Shown here one piece after another: positions 1 through 11,290 of a DNA stretch of 64,000 bases. Under the pieces are notes generated by a model. It did not search any database. It was not told where the DNA came from and saw only the letters and a list, made by a program, of their open reading frames with translations. The translations under genes and the position numbers were made by a program. The first letter of the stretch is position 1. Each line of letters begins with the position of its first letter. The stretch is from positions 1-64,000 of the forward strand of contig JAPDOI010001567.1 in the NCBI GenBank assembly GCA_029168955.1, read 5' to 3'. Origin of the DNA: Aplectana chamaeleonis (taxonomy: Eukaryota > Nematoda > Chromadorea > Rhabditida > Cosmocercidae).

Positions 1-488
1 AAACCATTCTATGAAAAAGGAGAAATGATTTGTCAGGATAGTGAGAGAGTAAAGGACAGTTTCACCGGAAGGAATCCAGAGGTGAACAGCTGTGAAAGGG
101 GACGAAACGGGTTAAAGACGGTTAGGCCCAGCCAGCCGAGCGGCGATGGACGTAGCGTAGACAGCCGAGTACAGACAGAGGGAGCCTGACGGGGAAAGTG
201 TAGGGGGCGCGGAGGCGCAGACGCGGTCACCCTGCAAACAGAGGCCGCCTCTGTGCGCCCACCCGGACGAGAGCCGCCATCGCCGCCGTCCGACTGGGGG
301 AGCTGCACCTCAAATCAGTTAACCACGATGGGTGGTCTAAGCTGAGCTGAGGCTGTTGGCTGAGAGGGGATAGCCAAATGCTGCCTGGCGCAGTTTGAAA
401 GGAGAATCCACCATGCTAGTGGCTGTCCCGATTTTTTTTTCTTTTGAGACTTCTTGGGAGGTCCACCACCGATGTTACCAGTCCACGG
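1..488. other. No feature recognised
   Basis: No gene, repeat array or RNA gene could be supported here. The stretch is fairly GC-rich, and open frames on the minus strand are short and resemble no family I know. Confidence 0.4.
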
Positions 489-1463
489 TAACGGAAAAAG
501 GCGGTGGTGTGGTTACGTACTTTCACTAAGCATACCGTAGCCGTGGCTGGCTCGGTTCGGAATTTGCCATTAATCGATATGAAACGGATGATAAAATTTT
601 CTAGGTAATCTTTTCTTCTGTTTCTCTTGCTATTCCTGCGTCTATCTAGAGTAAAGACTCTAGATGAACTAATATTATGTGTGTGAAGCCTAGTTTTGAC
701 TGCAGGTGGTCGCTGCGGCCATGCGAGGGACAACTGTTCCTTTTTCATCGCGCGTAATGGAAAGCCGCTCCAATTGTGATCGCTTCGTGGCAAACGTCCT
801 ACATCGCTGGGTCGCGGCGACGAAATCCTATGTTTTACTGCATCGCTGCTTGAAGAGCGATTCTCAATGGTCGCTGATCATCGCTCCATCGCTGCCATTA
901 TGGCAGCGATGGAGCCATTGCCAGCTAATCACACGTTTCGTTTAGTGAACTTTGACCCTTTCACAGGACAAGATCAGTGTTTACGAGTCGAAACGTGTTA
1001 TTGATGACTACCAGCCTTTAATTTCACTGATGATTGAAATTCTTCGATCATGCGTGAGGCTATGCACTATGAACAGAATCGTTGCCGCTGCTACATCGCT
1101 GCAGCAGCGGGTGTGAAATCGCTGCGATGAAAAACAGCAGCGATGCAGTCAAAACTAGGCTTGAGGGGGGAAGCATACCGCTTGTTTACGCTTCCGGTGC
1201 TTTTTCTCCCGAATCCAAGGAAAAATTGTAAACTAGCCGTCGATTATGGAGCGACATCCGCAGAGGTGTGCCCGAACACCTAATCTACGGCAAATTCTGA
1301 AATTTCTTCTCAGACAGGAATAACACGAGAAAATGAAAGGAACAGAAAGAAGGCCACAACCCAGAAAAAAATTATCATTTGTTTCATATCGATTGATCGA
1401 GCCAGCCATGGCTACAGTTTGCTTAGTGAAGGTACGCAACCGCACCAACGTCTTTTTCCGTTA
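489..1463. repeat. Fold-back (long inverted repeat) element, interrupted
   Basis: The left arm at about 489-602 reappears in reverse complement at about 1368-1463. Shared landmarks are TAACGGAAAAAG at the outer edge, TTCACTAAGCA, and ATCGATATGAAAC further in. The arms are diverged but clearly alignable over about 100 bases. The interior contains a second inverted-repeat element at 687-1161. No transposase is visible, so this is a non-autonomous element or an old inverted duplication. Confidence 0.75.
687..1161. mobile_element. MITE with TIR AGCCTAGTTTTGACTGCA, nested in fold-back
   Basis: Perfect 18-bp terminal inverted repeats, AGCCTAGTTTTGACTGCA at the left end and its complement at the right end, bound a 475-bp unit. 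It is flanked by TGA on both sides (684-686 and 1162-1164), a likely 3-bp target duplication. The interior repeats the word ATCGCTG in both orientations and includes a perfect hairpin at 883-915 with 15-bp arms and a 3-base loop. There is no coding capacity. The superfamily is uncertain; a 3-bp duplication would suit PIF/Harbinger. Confidence 0.75.
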
Positions 1464-1652
1464 ATATATGAATAAACGCTTTAAATAAAGGCATCGCTCA
1501 AAGATTTTTTTTTCATTTTCACTCGTTTACAACAAAGCTCTAGCAAAGTGCCACCACGGTTAACAGCGAGAGTTTCCACTGGTCCACCCTGGACTGCACG
1601 TTCAAAATTACAAGTTGGTCAGTAAATGTGATTTACCACATCCACAAGTGTG

Positions 1653-1700
<48 letters not shown>

Positions 1701-2969
1701 TTAGAATGCACGCTAAGGTGCGTCAGAAAAAAAACAATATGTATAACAAACAAATCAAACAAATGCAGTGTCGAGAACAGAAAACATAAAAGTAATTAAT
1801 ATACAACCAGATTGACTAAAAAAAGAAGCTTAAAGCAAACTAAGCTTCTCGCCCGCAAAAACAGTGCTTCTATTTGAAAGATCTGACGTTTTGATTATAA
1901 GCTCGTCGAAAATCAGTGGCCGATCACTTAGAGAAAAAATTATGTTGAGTAAGATCCGTAGCAGCCAACAGTTTTGGGGTTCTAAAAGGGATGGCTAATT
2001 GAGAAAATAAATAGAAACAAATAGAGGAATCAAGATTTATTTTTCTGTTACTTTTCAAGCAGCATGAATGAGAGCTTTCGTTGACACTCTCGTTAACATC
2101 ACTTCCGCCCGCCCAAGCAGAGGGTTTGACCAGATTTTGACCATTGAGCAGCTGTCTGTAGGATAACCCTACCGAGATCCAGCGCAACTGGTAGGAGACC
2201 ATTCACGAGCGGATGCGGAGGCATCTCTTTGACCTAAATACGAACTCATGGCACTGACTCGGGGGGTGCCTACAGTATAAGCTATCACACTGGTCAAAAT
2301 GGTCATGGCGGATTGACGTGACACGAGAACATGAACGATAACCTCATTCATCGCACAGAAGCACAGCACTGCTAAAAAGGGCTCTGACATAGACCTACAT
2401 TCGAAATTGTGGTGAGCGCGAAGCGCTCACCAGATTTGGCTTTGATTCGCCTTCGCGCAACCCCCTGATCTCAGTATCAGGGTCCAGAGTAAACGTAGGA
2501 AGACCGTTCTTTTTGCATTTAATATACTTTAGAAAGCTGAATAACTTTTCGAAAAATGGTCCGGAATGGTTACCTGAGATTCGAGAAAAAGTGTCAAAAC
2601 CACGTCATTTTGGTCGAAAAATGTTCATATCCTTTTTTTTCAGTTGGCGTTCACGATCTTGTTGGAACACTTATCGTTGAGCTAGAGAGCTCATTTTTGG
2701 ACAGGGAGCTTGTTTTGTTTGCACCTAGCTCCTGTCAAATTTTGAAGTTGGTAGCTCAATTTTTGCGGAACCTCAAAATTGAGGGTCAAGAAAAACAAAA
2801 ACACGTAAACATGTTATTATATAAACCATCCGACGTTTACTCATTCGTAAAAATGAACTAGTGAAATAAACACCGTTACTGATAGGCTTTTGCTCAGGAT
2901 TTGACGGGGCAACGCTTCAATCAATACGGCGGGATCTCGGAAGTACCTTTTGGAACGCCTCACGGTTTG
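1464..2969. other. Mostly unassigned sequence
   Basis: Apart from the TTTA microsatellite nothing can be assigned. A short near-perfect hairpin, TGGTGAGCGC with its complement around a 3-base loop, lies at 2410-2432. A 101-codon frame at 2556-2861 (+) resembles no known protein and is probably chance. Confidence 0.4.
1654..1702. repeat. (TTTA)n microsatellite
   Basis: About twelve uninterrupted copies of TTTA in a row, read directly from the sequence. Confidence 0.98.
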
Positions 2970-5900
2970 ACTCAAATGAGAGTGCGCAGGACGCAGTAGA
3001 AAGTGTGTGTGACCCAAATAACAGTGCGTCGGACGCCATAGAAAGTGTGTGGGACCCAAATCAGAGTGCGCCGAACGCCATAGAAAGTGTGCGGGACCCA
3101 AGTGGGAGCGCGCCGGACGCCGTAGAAACTGTGTGGGACCCAAATGGGAGTGCGCAGGACGCCGTAGAAAGTGTGTGTGACCCAAATCAGAGTGCGCCGA
3201 ACGCCATAGAAAGTGTGCGGGACCCAAGTGGGAGCGCGCCGGACGCCGTAGAAAGTGTGCGGGACCCAAGTGGGAGCGCGACGGACGCCGTAGAAAGTGT
3301 GCGGAACCCAAATGGGCGTGCGCAGTACGCCGTAGAAACTGTGTGGGACCCAAATGGGCGTGCGCAGAACGCCGTAGAAATTGTGTGGGACCCAAATGAG
3401 AGTGCGCAGGACGCCGTAGAAAGTGTGCGGGACTCGAGTGGGATGTGCGCAGGACGCCGTAGAAAGTGTGTGACCCAAATAACAGGGCGTCGGACGCCAT
3501 AGAAAGTGTGTGGGACCCAAATCAGAGTGCGCCGAACGCCGTAGAAAGTGTGCGGGACCCAAGTGGGAGCGCGCCGGACGCCGTAGAAAGTGGGCGGGAC
3601 CCAAATGGGCGTGCGCAGAACGCCGTAGAGACTGTGTGGAACCCAAATGAGAGTGCGCCGGACGCCATATAAAGTATGCGGGACTCGAGTGGGAGTGCGC
3701 CGGACGCCGTAGAAAGTGTGCGGGACCCAAATGGGCGTGCGCAGAACGCCGTAGAAACTGTGTGGAACCCAAATGAGAGTGCGCAGGACGTTATAGAAAG
3801 CGTGCGGGACCCAAGTGGGAGGTGAGCCGGACGCCGTAGAAACTGTGCGGTGACCAAGTGAAGTGCGCAAAGACGCCGTACAACGTGTGTGGGACCTAAA
3901 TACAAGTACGCCCACGCCGATCATTTGCTACCGTAACCTTCTTGAACAAAACATGATAACGAACGATAACACACGCTCATAACATGCTGGGTATAAAAGG
4001 GCAGAGGAGCGGTATGCATTCATTCACACACCGCTCTCGCGCCGGACTCCGTAGAAACTGTGCGGTGACCAAGTGAAGTGCGCAAGACGCCGTACAACGT
4101 GTGTGGGACCTAAATACAATTACGCCCATGCCGATCGTTTGCTACCGTAACCTTCGTGAACAAAACATGATTACGAACGATAACACACGCTCATAATATG
4201 CGGGGTATAAAAGGGCAGAGGAGCGGTATGCATTCATTCACACACCGCTCTCGCGCCGGACGCCGTAGAAACTGTGTGGAACCCAAATGAGAGTGCGCAG
4301 GACGCCATAGAAAGTGTGTGGGACCCAAATCAGAGTGCGCCGAACGCCGTAGAAAGTGTGCGGGACCCAAGTGGGAGCGCGCCGGACGCCGTAGAAAGTG
4401 GGCGGGACCCAAATGGGCGTGCGCAGAACGCCGTAGAGACTGTGTGGAACCCAAATGAGAGTGCGCCGGACGCCATATAAAGTATGCGGGACTCAAGTGG
4501 GAGTGCGCCGGACGCCGTAGAAAGTGTGCGGGACCCAAATGGGCGTGCGCAGAACGCCGTAGAAACTGTGTGGAACCCAAATGAGAGTGCGCAGGACGTT
4601 ATAGAAAGCGTGCGGGACCCAAGTGGGAGTGAGCCGGACGCCGTAGAAACTGTGCGGTGACCAAGTGAAGTGCGCAAGACGCCGTACAACGTGTGTGGGA
4701 CCTAAATACAAGTACGCCCACGCCGATCATTTGCTACCGTAACCTTCTTGAACAAAACATGATAACGAACAATAACACACGCTCATAACATGCTGGGTAT
4801 AAAAGGGCAGAGGAGCGGTATGCATTCATTCACACACCGCTCTCGCGCCGGACTCCGTAGAAACTGTGCGGTGACCAAGTGAAGTGCGCAAGACGCCGTA
4901 CAACGTGTGTGGGACCTAAATACAAGTACGCCCATGCCGATCATTTGCTACCGTATCCTTCGTGAACAAAACATGATTACGAACGATAACACACGCTCAT
5001 AACATGCGGGGTATAAAAGGGCAGAGGAGCGGTATGCATTCATTCACACACCGCTCTCGCGCCGGACGCCGTAGAAACTGTGTGGAACCCAAATGAGAGT
5101 GCGCAGGACGTTATAGAAAGCGTGCGGGACCCAAGTGGGAGTGCGCCGGACGCCGTAGAAACTGTGCGGTGACCAAGTGAAGTGCGCAAGACGCCGTACA
5201 ACGTGTGTGGGACCTAAATACAAGTACGCCCATGCCGCTCATTTGCTACCGTAACCTTCTCGAACAAAACATGATAACGAACGATAACACACGCTCATAA
5301 CATGCGGGGTATAAAAGAGCAGAGGAGCGGTATGCATTCATTCACACACCGCTCTCGCGCCGGGCGCCGTAGAAACTGTGCAGTGACCAAGTGAAGTGCG
5401 CAAGACGCCGTACAACGTGTGTGGGACCTAAATACAAGTACGCCCATGCCGATCATTTGCTACCGTAGCTTTCTTGAACAAAAAATGATAACGAACGATA
5501 ACACACGCTGAGAACATGCGGGGTATTAAAGGGCAGAGGAGCGGTATGCATTCATTCACACACCGCTCTCGCGCCGGACGCCGTAGAAACTGTGTGGAAC
5601 CCAAACGAGAGTGCGCAGGACGTTATAGAAAGCGTGCGGGACCCAAGTGGGAGTGCGCCGGACGCCGTAGAAACTGTGCGGTGACCAAGTGAAGTGCGCA
5701 AGACGCCGTACAACGTGTGTGGGACCTAAATACAAGTACGCCCATGCCGATCATTTGCTACCGTAACCTTCTTGAACAAAACATGATAACGAACGATAAC
5801 ACACGCTCATAACATGCGGGGTATAAAAGGGCAGAGGAGCGGTATGCATTCATTCACACACCGCTCTCGCGCCGGACGCCGTAGAAACTGTGCGGTGACC

Positions 5901-6381
5901 AAGTGAAGTGCGCAAGACGCCGTACAACGTGTGTGGGACCTAAATACAAGTACGCCCATGCCGATCATTTGCTACCGTAGCTTTCTTGAACAAAACATGA
6001 TAACGAACGATAACACACGCTCATAACATGCGGGGTATAGAAGGGCAGAGGAGCGGTATGCATTCATTCACACACCGCTCTCGCGCCGGACGCCGTAGAA
6101 ACTGTGTGGAACCCAAAAGAGAGTGCGCAGGACGGTATAGAAAGCGTGCGGGACCCAAGTGGGAGTGCGCCGGACGCCGTAGAAACTGTGCGGTGACCAA
6201 GTGAAGTGCGCAAGACGCCGTACAACGTGTGTGGGATCTAAATACAAGTTCGCCCATGCCGATCATTTGCTACCGTAAGCTTCGTGAACAAAACACGATA
6301 ACGAACGATAACACACGCTCGTAACATGCGGGGTATAAAAGGGCGGAGTAGCGGTATGCATTCATTCACAAACCGCTCTCT
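2970..6381. repeat. 42-bp minisatellite with interspersed 214-bp module
   Basis: The basic unit is 42 bp, of the form GTAGAAAGTGTGCGGGACCC + AAATGGGCGTGCGCAGAACG + CC with variants. About 20 units run head to tail at about 2970-3830. From 3830 on, units are interleaved with a longer module carrying TACAACGTGTGTGGGACC, an AT-rich middle (GATAACACACGCTC) and a GTATAAAAGGGCAGAGGAGC block. Because 42 is a multiple of three, several frames stay open on both strands; these are not taken as genes. Period, orientation and repetition are plain in the sequence; function is unknown. Confidence 0.95.
3991..6373 (+). promoter_or_regulatory. Nine TATA-box-like modules inside the satellite
   Basis: The block GTATAAAAGGGCAGAGGAGC followed by GGTATGCATTCATTCACAC occurs at 3991, 4205, 4797, 5011, 5309, 5523 (TATTAAA), 5821, 6035 (TATAGAA) and 6333. 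A TATAAAA box with a CATTCA initiator-like motif about 30 bases downstream is the layout of a core polymerase II promoter, such as that of an LTR. Promoter activity is inference. The blocks could instead be a fossil LTR fragment amplified with the satellite. Confidence 0.35.
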
Positions 6382-6534
6382 TCGAGAAGCCACTGGCAAG
6401 TGGCTGAGGAGGTCGAAATTGTGCAAACATGATTGTTGGCTATTACGATGTGTTCATATTCAAGTTGACACTCGGAAAATTTTTAAAGGAGGGTTAAGGT
6501 AGCACTGCGGAAAAAATGATTGGCATGAGCGTGC

Positions 6535-6676
6535 TTGTGACGCAAATGGGTGTGCGCAGAACGCCGTAGAAAGAGTGCAGGACATCGGTGGGAGTGTGCA
6601 GGACATTAGTGGGAGTGTGCAGGACCTCAGTGAAAGTGCGCCGGGCTTCAGTTGGAGTGCGCAAGACGTCATAGAA
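6535..6676. repeat. Diverged outlier of the 42-bp minisatellite
   Basis: Degenerate units with GTGCGCAGAACGCCGTAGAA and GGGAGTGTGCAGGAC recur about four times, with shorter and irregular spacing than the main array. This looks like an eroded edge of the satellite, separated from it by about 150 bases of other sequence. Confidence 0.7.
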
Positions 6677-6772
6677 GGGGGGAGGGGCGGGGCAGCATCA
6701 GTGGGTTTACTTGGAATTACACAACACCAGACATAAATCATGTTAGAAAGGAAACCTTTAGGAAAATTAAAT

Positions 6773-7442
6773 GAAATTCCTGAAAGTTTAGGTTCCTGGA
6801 AAAAGTAAAGATTTGGCATGGCCATTTTTTCGAAAAATTAGAATTATACTCAGTTAAAAGGGGAGGTAAAGAAAAAATGAAAAAAGGTTTTGAAATATTC
6901 CTGAGAACGATTTGGCGTAGAATAATTTGATTTTTGGGAAATGTAGTGAAATAGTTGAAAGTATGATTTGGCAGTCGAGTTTGAATCAACTATTGATAAG
7001 AGTTGTGCAAAATGAGAGATTGCATTGTATGAGCTTATCCGTAGAACTTATCGAAGCTAAATCACGCATGATAAGGCAAGCAGTAAAAGCTCGTTCGGGA
7101 GCTGGAATGCCACTGCCTTCACGTATTAGGTGAAGTAAAATCAACACGCGTGATTTAGCTTCGATATGTTCTACGGAAAAGCTTATACAATGCGATCTCT
7201 CGTTTTGCACAACTCTTATCAATAGTTGGTTCAAACTCGACTGCCAAATCATACTTTCAACTATTTCACTACATTTCCCAAAAATCAAATTATTCTACGA
7301 TAAATCGTTCTCAGGAATATTTTAAAACCTTTTTTCATTTTTTCTTTAACTCCCCTTTTAACTGAGTATATTTCTAATTTTTCGAAAAAAATGGCCATGC
7401 CAAATCTTTACTTTTACCAGGAACCTAAACTTTCAGGAATTC
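6773..7442. repeat. Fold-back element, ~295-bp arms
   Basis: The left arm (about 6773-7068) is repeated in reverse complement at about 7146-7442, around a loop of roughly 75 bases. Matching landmarks are TTCCTGAAAGTTTAGGTTCC at the outer edge, GATTTGGCATGGCCAT, and CGAAGCTAAATCACGC at the inner edge. Arm identity looks well above 85 percent. The same short peptide can be read from both arms, an artefact of the symmetry. No transposase is visible. Confidence 0.92.
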
Positions 7443-8994
7443 AACCATTGAAACTGTTGCTGAGGCATCTTTTGGATAAGGATAGAATTGAGTGTAATTG
7501 TTTTGGAATGCCCGCATAGTATTGGCTACTGGAAGGATAATGGACTGCGGAGGGAAAGTAAGGTATTCAAATCATGGCTCACGAATATCCTACTTGAACA
7601 ATAGCAGACCTTGATTTCATTAGAAACACGTTTTTTCCAGTTTGGAGGGCACCATAGAATCATACTTCAGTAAATACAAAAGGCACATAACAACACAAGC
7701 CATACAGGGCTAAAAATCAAGAAAATCCACGAAGTGTCATAAGGTAGGATCATGGAAAGCCGCTTTACATCCAACGGTAAGGTTTAGCCAAGCAGTCGTT
7801 ACCATTGCAAAGGGCCACTACAAGTCCTGGATTCTGAGAACTGAAAGCATATCAATTTTTCTCAGCCTGCTACAGAAAATTTTACCCTTCATTTCCGAGC
7901 TACTCGCAGTCGTATTATCAGTATCGTAGGTGCGAAACGGTTGTTTTTCGAAATCTCAATCGTGAGGATTAAGAAATCATTCTCAAAACCGCACCGCTTC
8001 TATGATAGTGATACAGAAAAGTGCGAGTAGCGGGGAAATGAAGGCTACTGTTGAATGACTCTAGAACGCTAGGTGGTAGTAATTCTAACCACCTAGCGCA
8101 TCTATAGAATAAGCAGTTTGAGATTTTTGACTGGTTCTTTCTATGGACTTTAGGACAATGCAGTGTAAACAAACCAGTTCGTCCCCTACAAGGCCTAAAT
8201 ATCCAGTACTTCCAGATTATGTATACGTAACTCCACGGATTAGAGATTACTAGCGGAAATACCCCAAAACCCTAAACTTTCGAGAGAAAAACTGTTGAAA
8301 AAATCTTGGAATGGGCAAGTACGCCTATTTTGTGTGTTTCGTTCAATTCGGAAAATATAAATTCGAAACGTTGGAAATGGTTTTGCCCTTTAGTACGTTA
8401 CGACGAGCCATGCTGTTCCATGACAGTCCCGTGGAACGGCGCTTGGCCCGTGCATAAAATTTGCTAATTTTCATATAGCTTCTATCTCGAAGCTAGATTT
8501 ACTCGGGTCCATGACGTGCGTGTGCGCGCGTATGCTGCTCCTCCTCCTACCCCACACTCTCTCTCACTGTCGCTGCCCTTGCTCTGCACATGCAAGCGGA
8601 GAAAGAGAGTAGAACTTGCTCCGAAATGAAGGGTAAAAGAGCGATTATGATTAAAAATTTCTGAAAATGCAAGAAATGATGAAGTAGATTATGAACCAAT
8701 CGTTAGCAACGTTAGCATTCTCTCGAACAATCTTGACCATTTGAGAAAATTTTGAGTGTGTGGTATAGAAGTAGGATCTTCTGAACTTTTTGGCATGGTC
8801 ACGATATCACACAATTTTGCATATATCCACTGTTTTAAAGCGAAATTCATTTCCTTCTATCGCTTGCGTGCGCGCGCGTATGTTGCGTCTGCTCTCCCCT
8901 ACACTCTCTCGCTGCCTCTTTCATGGCTCATACGCACGCGAAGGAACAAGGTAAATTTTCTTCGATGTAGAGGATACGCTTTGATTGAAATTTA
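7443..8994. other. Unassigned sequence with a paired GT/CT-rich segment
   Basis: No gene or RNA could be supported. Two related segments lie at about 8516-8612 and 8863-8951. Both have TGCGCGCGTATG followed by a CT-rich run (ACACTCTCTC) and resemble one another as dispersed repeat copies. Confidence 0.4.
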
Positions 8995-9336
8995 AGTGCA
9001 GCCTTGCGCGACACCGTCTTCGACCTGCTAAACTTCTTAGGTAAGTGACTTTGTTCTAGTTTTTTTTTCTATCAAAAGTATGAAGGTCGCGATTCGCAGG
9101 TTTGGATGTTACATTCATCCGAGACCAAACGTATTCAAATGTTCGACAACTATTCCTTCATAATGGGCTTCTCTTCCACGATGTGGGCGGGGTGATCCAA
9201 TGGGTCGGTTGATCCACGCGAATTACCCTATTTCGTGCCCGTTTTTCGCCGTTCTTTCTTCATCACTCTCCCAGGATGGACCTAGAGATTACGTTCCTGC
9301 AAAAGAAAGAGAAGCTTCCTCATTGTGAGCACTGCC
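8995..9336 (-). mobile_element. Right-end fragment of the AGGCAGTG/TTAA MITE family
   Basis: This segment aligns with the right part of the element at 53395-54179. Both share TTCTTAGGT(A/G)AGTGACTTTG, GGGCGGGGTGAT(C/T)CAATGGG, TTACGTTCCTGC and a terminal ATTGTGAGCACTGCC (ATCGTGAACACTGCC at 54163). The left end is missing, so this is a truncated copy. It is followed five bases later by another element of the same style. Confidence 0.7.
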
Positions 9337-9341
9337 ATTGA

Positions 9342-9815
9342 AGGCAGCAGACACGCTCGAAAAAGTTGTTGAGATAACCACGTTTCTGAAGTCGCATGGC
9401 TCCTAGTAGACTGCTCACGCCGTTGGAAGCGTGAAAAACTAGTCAAAACTACTAAATTTCAGCAATGCAAATCGAAAAATTTCTGCAACCCCGCCCCAAA
9501 ATACAGACTCGTTCAGATTGATAGTAGTAATACGGTCCCTTTGGCTATTTTTTGATGCTTCCAACGAGGTTGATGTTCCAGTACAGACTGTAAGAGTATA
9601 TCGGTTTCTCCATCTCAACCGTTTTGTTGCTAATATTCGCTGTTTCAACCGCGCGCCGTAAAACTCGTCCACTTTCACCTGATACCGAAATAACCGTTAT
9701 TCCTCTATTTGCACACAGTTTTCGTTCGTTTTTCCGTTAGTTCAGAATACAACCAGCTCCAAACCTTTGATTTATATCATAAAAGCGATACCATTTTTGA
9801 GCGTGTCTGCTGCCT
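9342..9815. mobile_element. MITE, TIR AGGCAGCAGACACGCT, TTAA flank
   Basis: The left end AGGCAGCAGACACGCTCGAA is matched in reverse complement by TTGAGCGTGTCTGCTGCCT at the right end, giving 474 bp. The right flank is TTAA and the left flank is TTGA, a diverged TTAA. It has the same length class and end sequence as the element at 19661-20127 (AGGCAGCATACACGCT). No coding capacity was seen. A TTAA duplication is typical of piggyBac-type elements, but the TIR alone does not prove that assignment. Confidence 0.75.
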
Positions 9816-10649
9816 TTAAGCTGAAAGTTGATCGAAAAAAATTCGAAAAAGCCGAGAAACATATTGACTAACGCGAAAAGAGAAAAGAAGGCTCAATGTT
9901 AAGGAAATAAGGATGTAAAGGGCAGTTTTGCCCGAGACTGAATCCCAGTCTCTGCCTTCACATTATCAATGGAGTAGATTCGCGAGGGCTAGCGAAAATC
10001 AACAATCAAGAAATCAAAACCGAGGTCATCAATTGCAATCAACTTGACGTTTGAACTTTGGAAAGCCACGCACGGAAGCTTTTTAACAAATTGGTTCATC
10101 TTCTGAATTTGTGGCTGAAACTCCTTAGACAGTGTAGCATGACGACTTCGGAAGGGGTCTGCAGGACGTTATGGAACTGGGAAGGATTACAAAGACATCG
10201 TACGCGCAGGGAGGCCTGTACGATTTTTAAACTGTTTTTGCTCAGACAAGCTTTGAGGCACACAACAATAGCGAAGAATCCCCCACAAAATCATCAACTT
10301 TAGATGAGACAACTCGTTCGGAAATCTCCGAAAGCATTCACCCTCCGCCCCCTCCGTCTATTTTGGCTCTATTCCTTACCAGAAGATCGATCACAAGAAA
10401 ACTGTGAGTGCTTTCCAGAGTGTGTGATGCTAATGCCAACTCGCGCTATGTTGTAATTTTGTAGTCAACAGCGCACAACGTAAATCTCATCCCAATAACA
10501 GTGTCCGCCCACGCGGTATGCGTGAGTGCGGACTGGTCGTCGAGAAGGAGTTTTTTGGATCCGTGAATCGATTAGCAGGACTACTATAAAAATGAAATAA
10601 TATTCCAGCCAGCTGTTTGTAGCCTTGGGAGAGCATTTCCGAAACATGC
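9816..10649. other. No feature recognised
   Basis: Open frames are short and match no family I can name. No repeats are visible at this scale. Confidence 0.35.
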
Positions 10650-11290
10650 TCTCGCGACGGCCATCCGACACGCAAGCCGACTCTGAGAGTTTGGGTCGAG
10701 AAATAGCCGCGAAATAGCCCACCAGGGCTGGGATTCATGAACGGCAAACCGTGGGCTAGAGTTGGGTCTGCCGCGGAAATAGCAAACAATTTTTTAACGA
10801 CAAACCGAACTGTAGCCCATGGTTTGCACTCATGAATCCCAGCCTAGGCTCCTCAGCTGCTCATGGTGGGCTATTTCTGGGCTATTTCGCGGCTATCTCT
10901 CGGCTTTCCACGAAATGGACAAGGAATGACCGAGAAATAGCCGAGGGATGACCGAGAAATAACGAGATGTGACCAAAAGTAGCCAAGCGCAGACGTCGCC
11001 AGACGTTTGAATCATGCCTCCGAAATGCGCTGAGCCGCCAACTAGGGCCGCCAGCGGTTTGGCGGAGCCTCCAGAGGCTGAGAGAGGTCCATGTACCACA
11101 AACTTGGGTAGATGAACCCACGGACGAGTCGACATTTGAATCATGCCTCCGAAATGCGCCGTATATTTACCTGGAGAGCATTATTTTTCGACTATTTTTC
11201 GGCCTTTCAGTGTACTATTAAGCGGCTATTTCTAGGATATTTCGCGGCTAATACGCGGGAAGCAGGCATTTCGCAGCTATTTCTCGGTGG
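10650..11290. repeat. Array of GAAATAGCC / GGCTATTTC words
   Basis: The words GAAATAGCC and its complement GGCTATTTC (with TCGCGGCTAT variants) recur at least ten times, GAAATAGCC mainly on the left and in the middle, GGCTATTTC on the right. A longer direct repeat, containing TTTGAATCATGCCTCCGAAA, occurs at 11005-11030 and 11135-11159. The arrangement suggests one or two degenerate non-autonomous elements; clear outer ends were not found. Confidence 0.6.
10726..10844. mobile_element. Short MITE with TIR GGCTGGGATTCATGA
   Basis: The left end GGCTGGGATTCATGAACG and the right end complementary to GGCTGGGATTCATGAGTG enclose 119 bp. The flanks are CAG (left) and TAG (right), compatible with a 3-bp target duplication carrying one mismatch. 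The ends resemble those of the larger element at 34081-35718 (GGGCCGGATTCATCAA). PIF/Harbinger affinity is inferred from end style and 3-bp flanks only. Confidence 0.55.

Noticed and set aside
2410..2432. Histone-type 3' stem-loop
   Set aside because: The hairpin does not match the histone consensus and no histone gene is adjacent.
2841..3924. Overlapping frames of 165-266 codons on both strands, resembling a repeat protein
   Set aside because: They follow from a 42-bp tandem unit that is a multiple of three; frames are open in several phases at once and no start, signal or domain is present.
2970..6381. CRISPR-like repeat array
   Set aside because: The units are contiguous 42-bp tandem copies without unique spacers, and the genome is eukaryotic.
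6927..7288. The same peptide encoded on both strands
   Set aside because: It results from the two arms of the fold-back element, not from a conserved gene.
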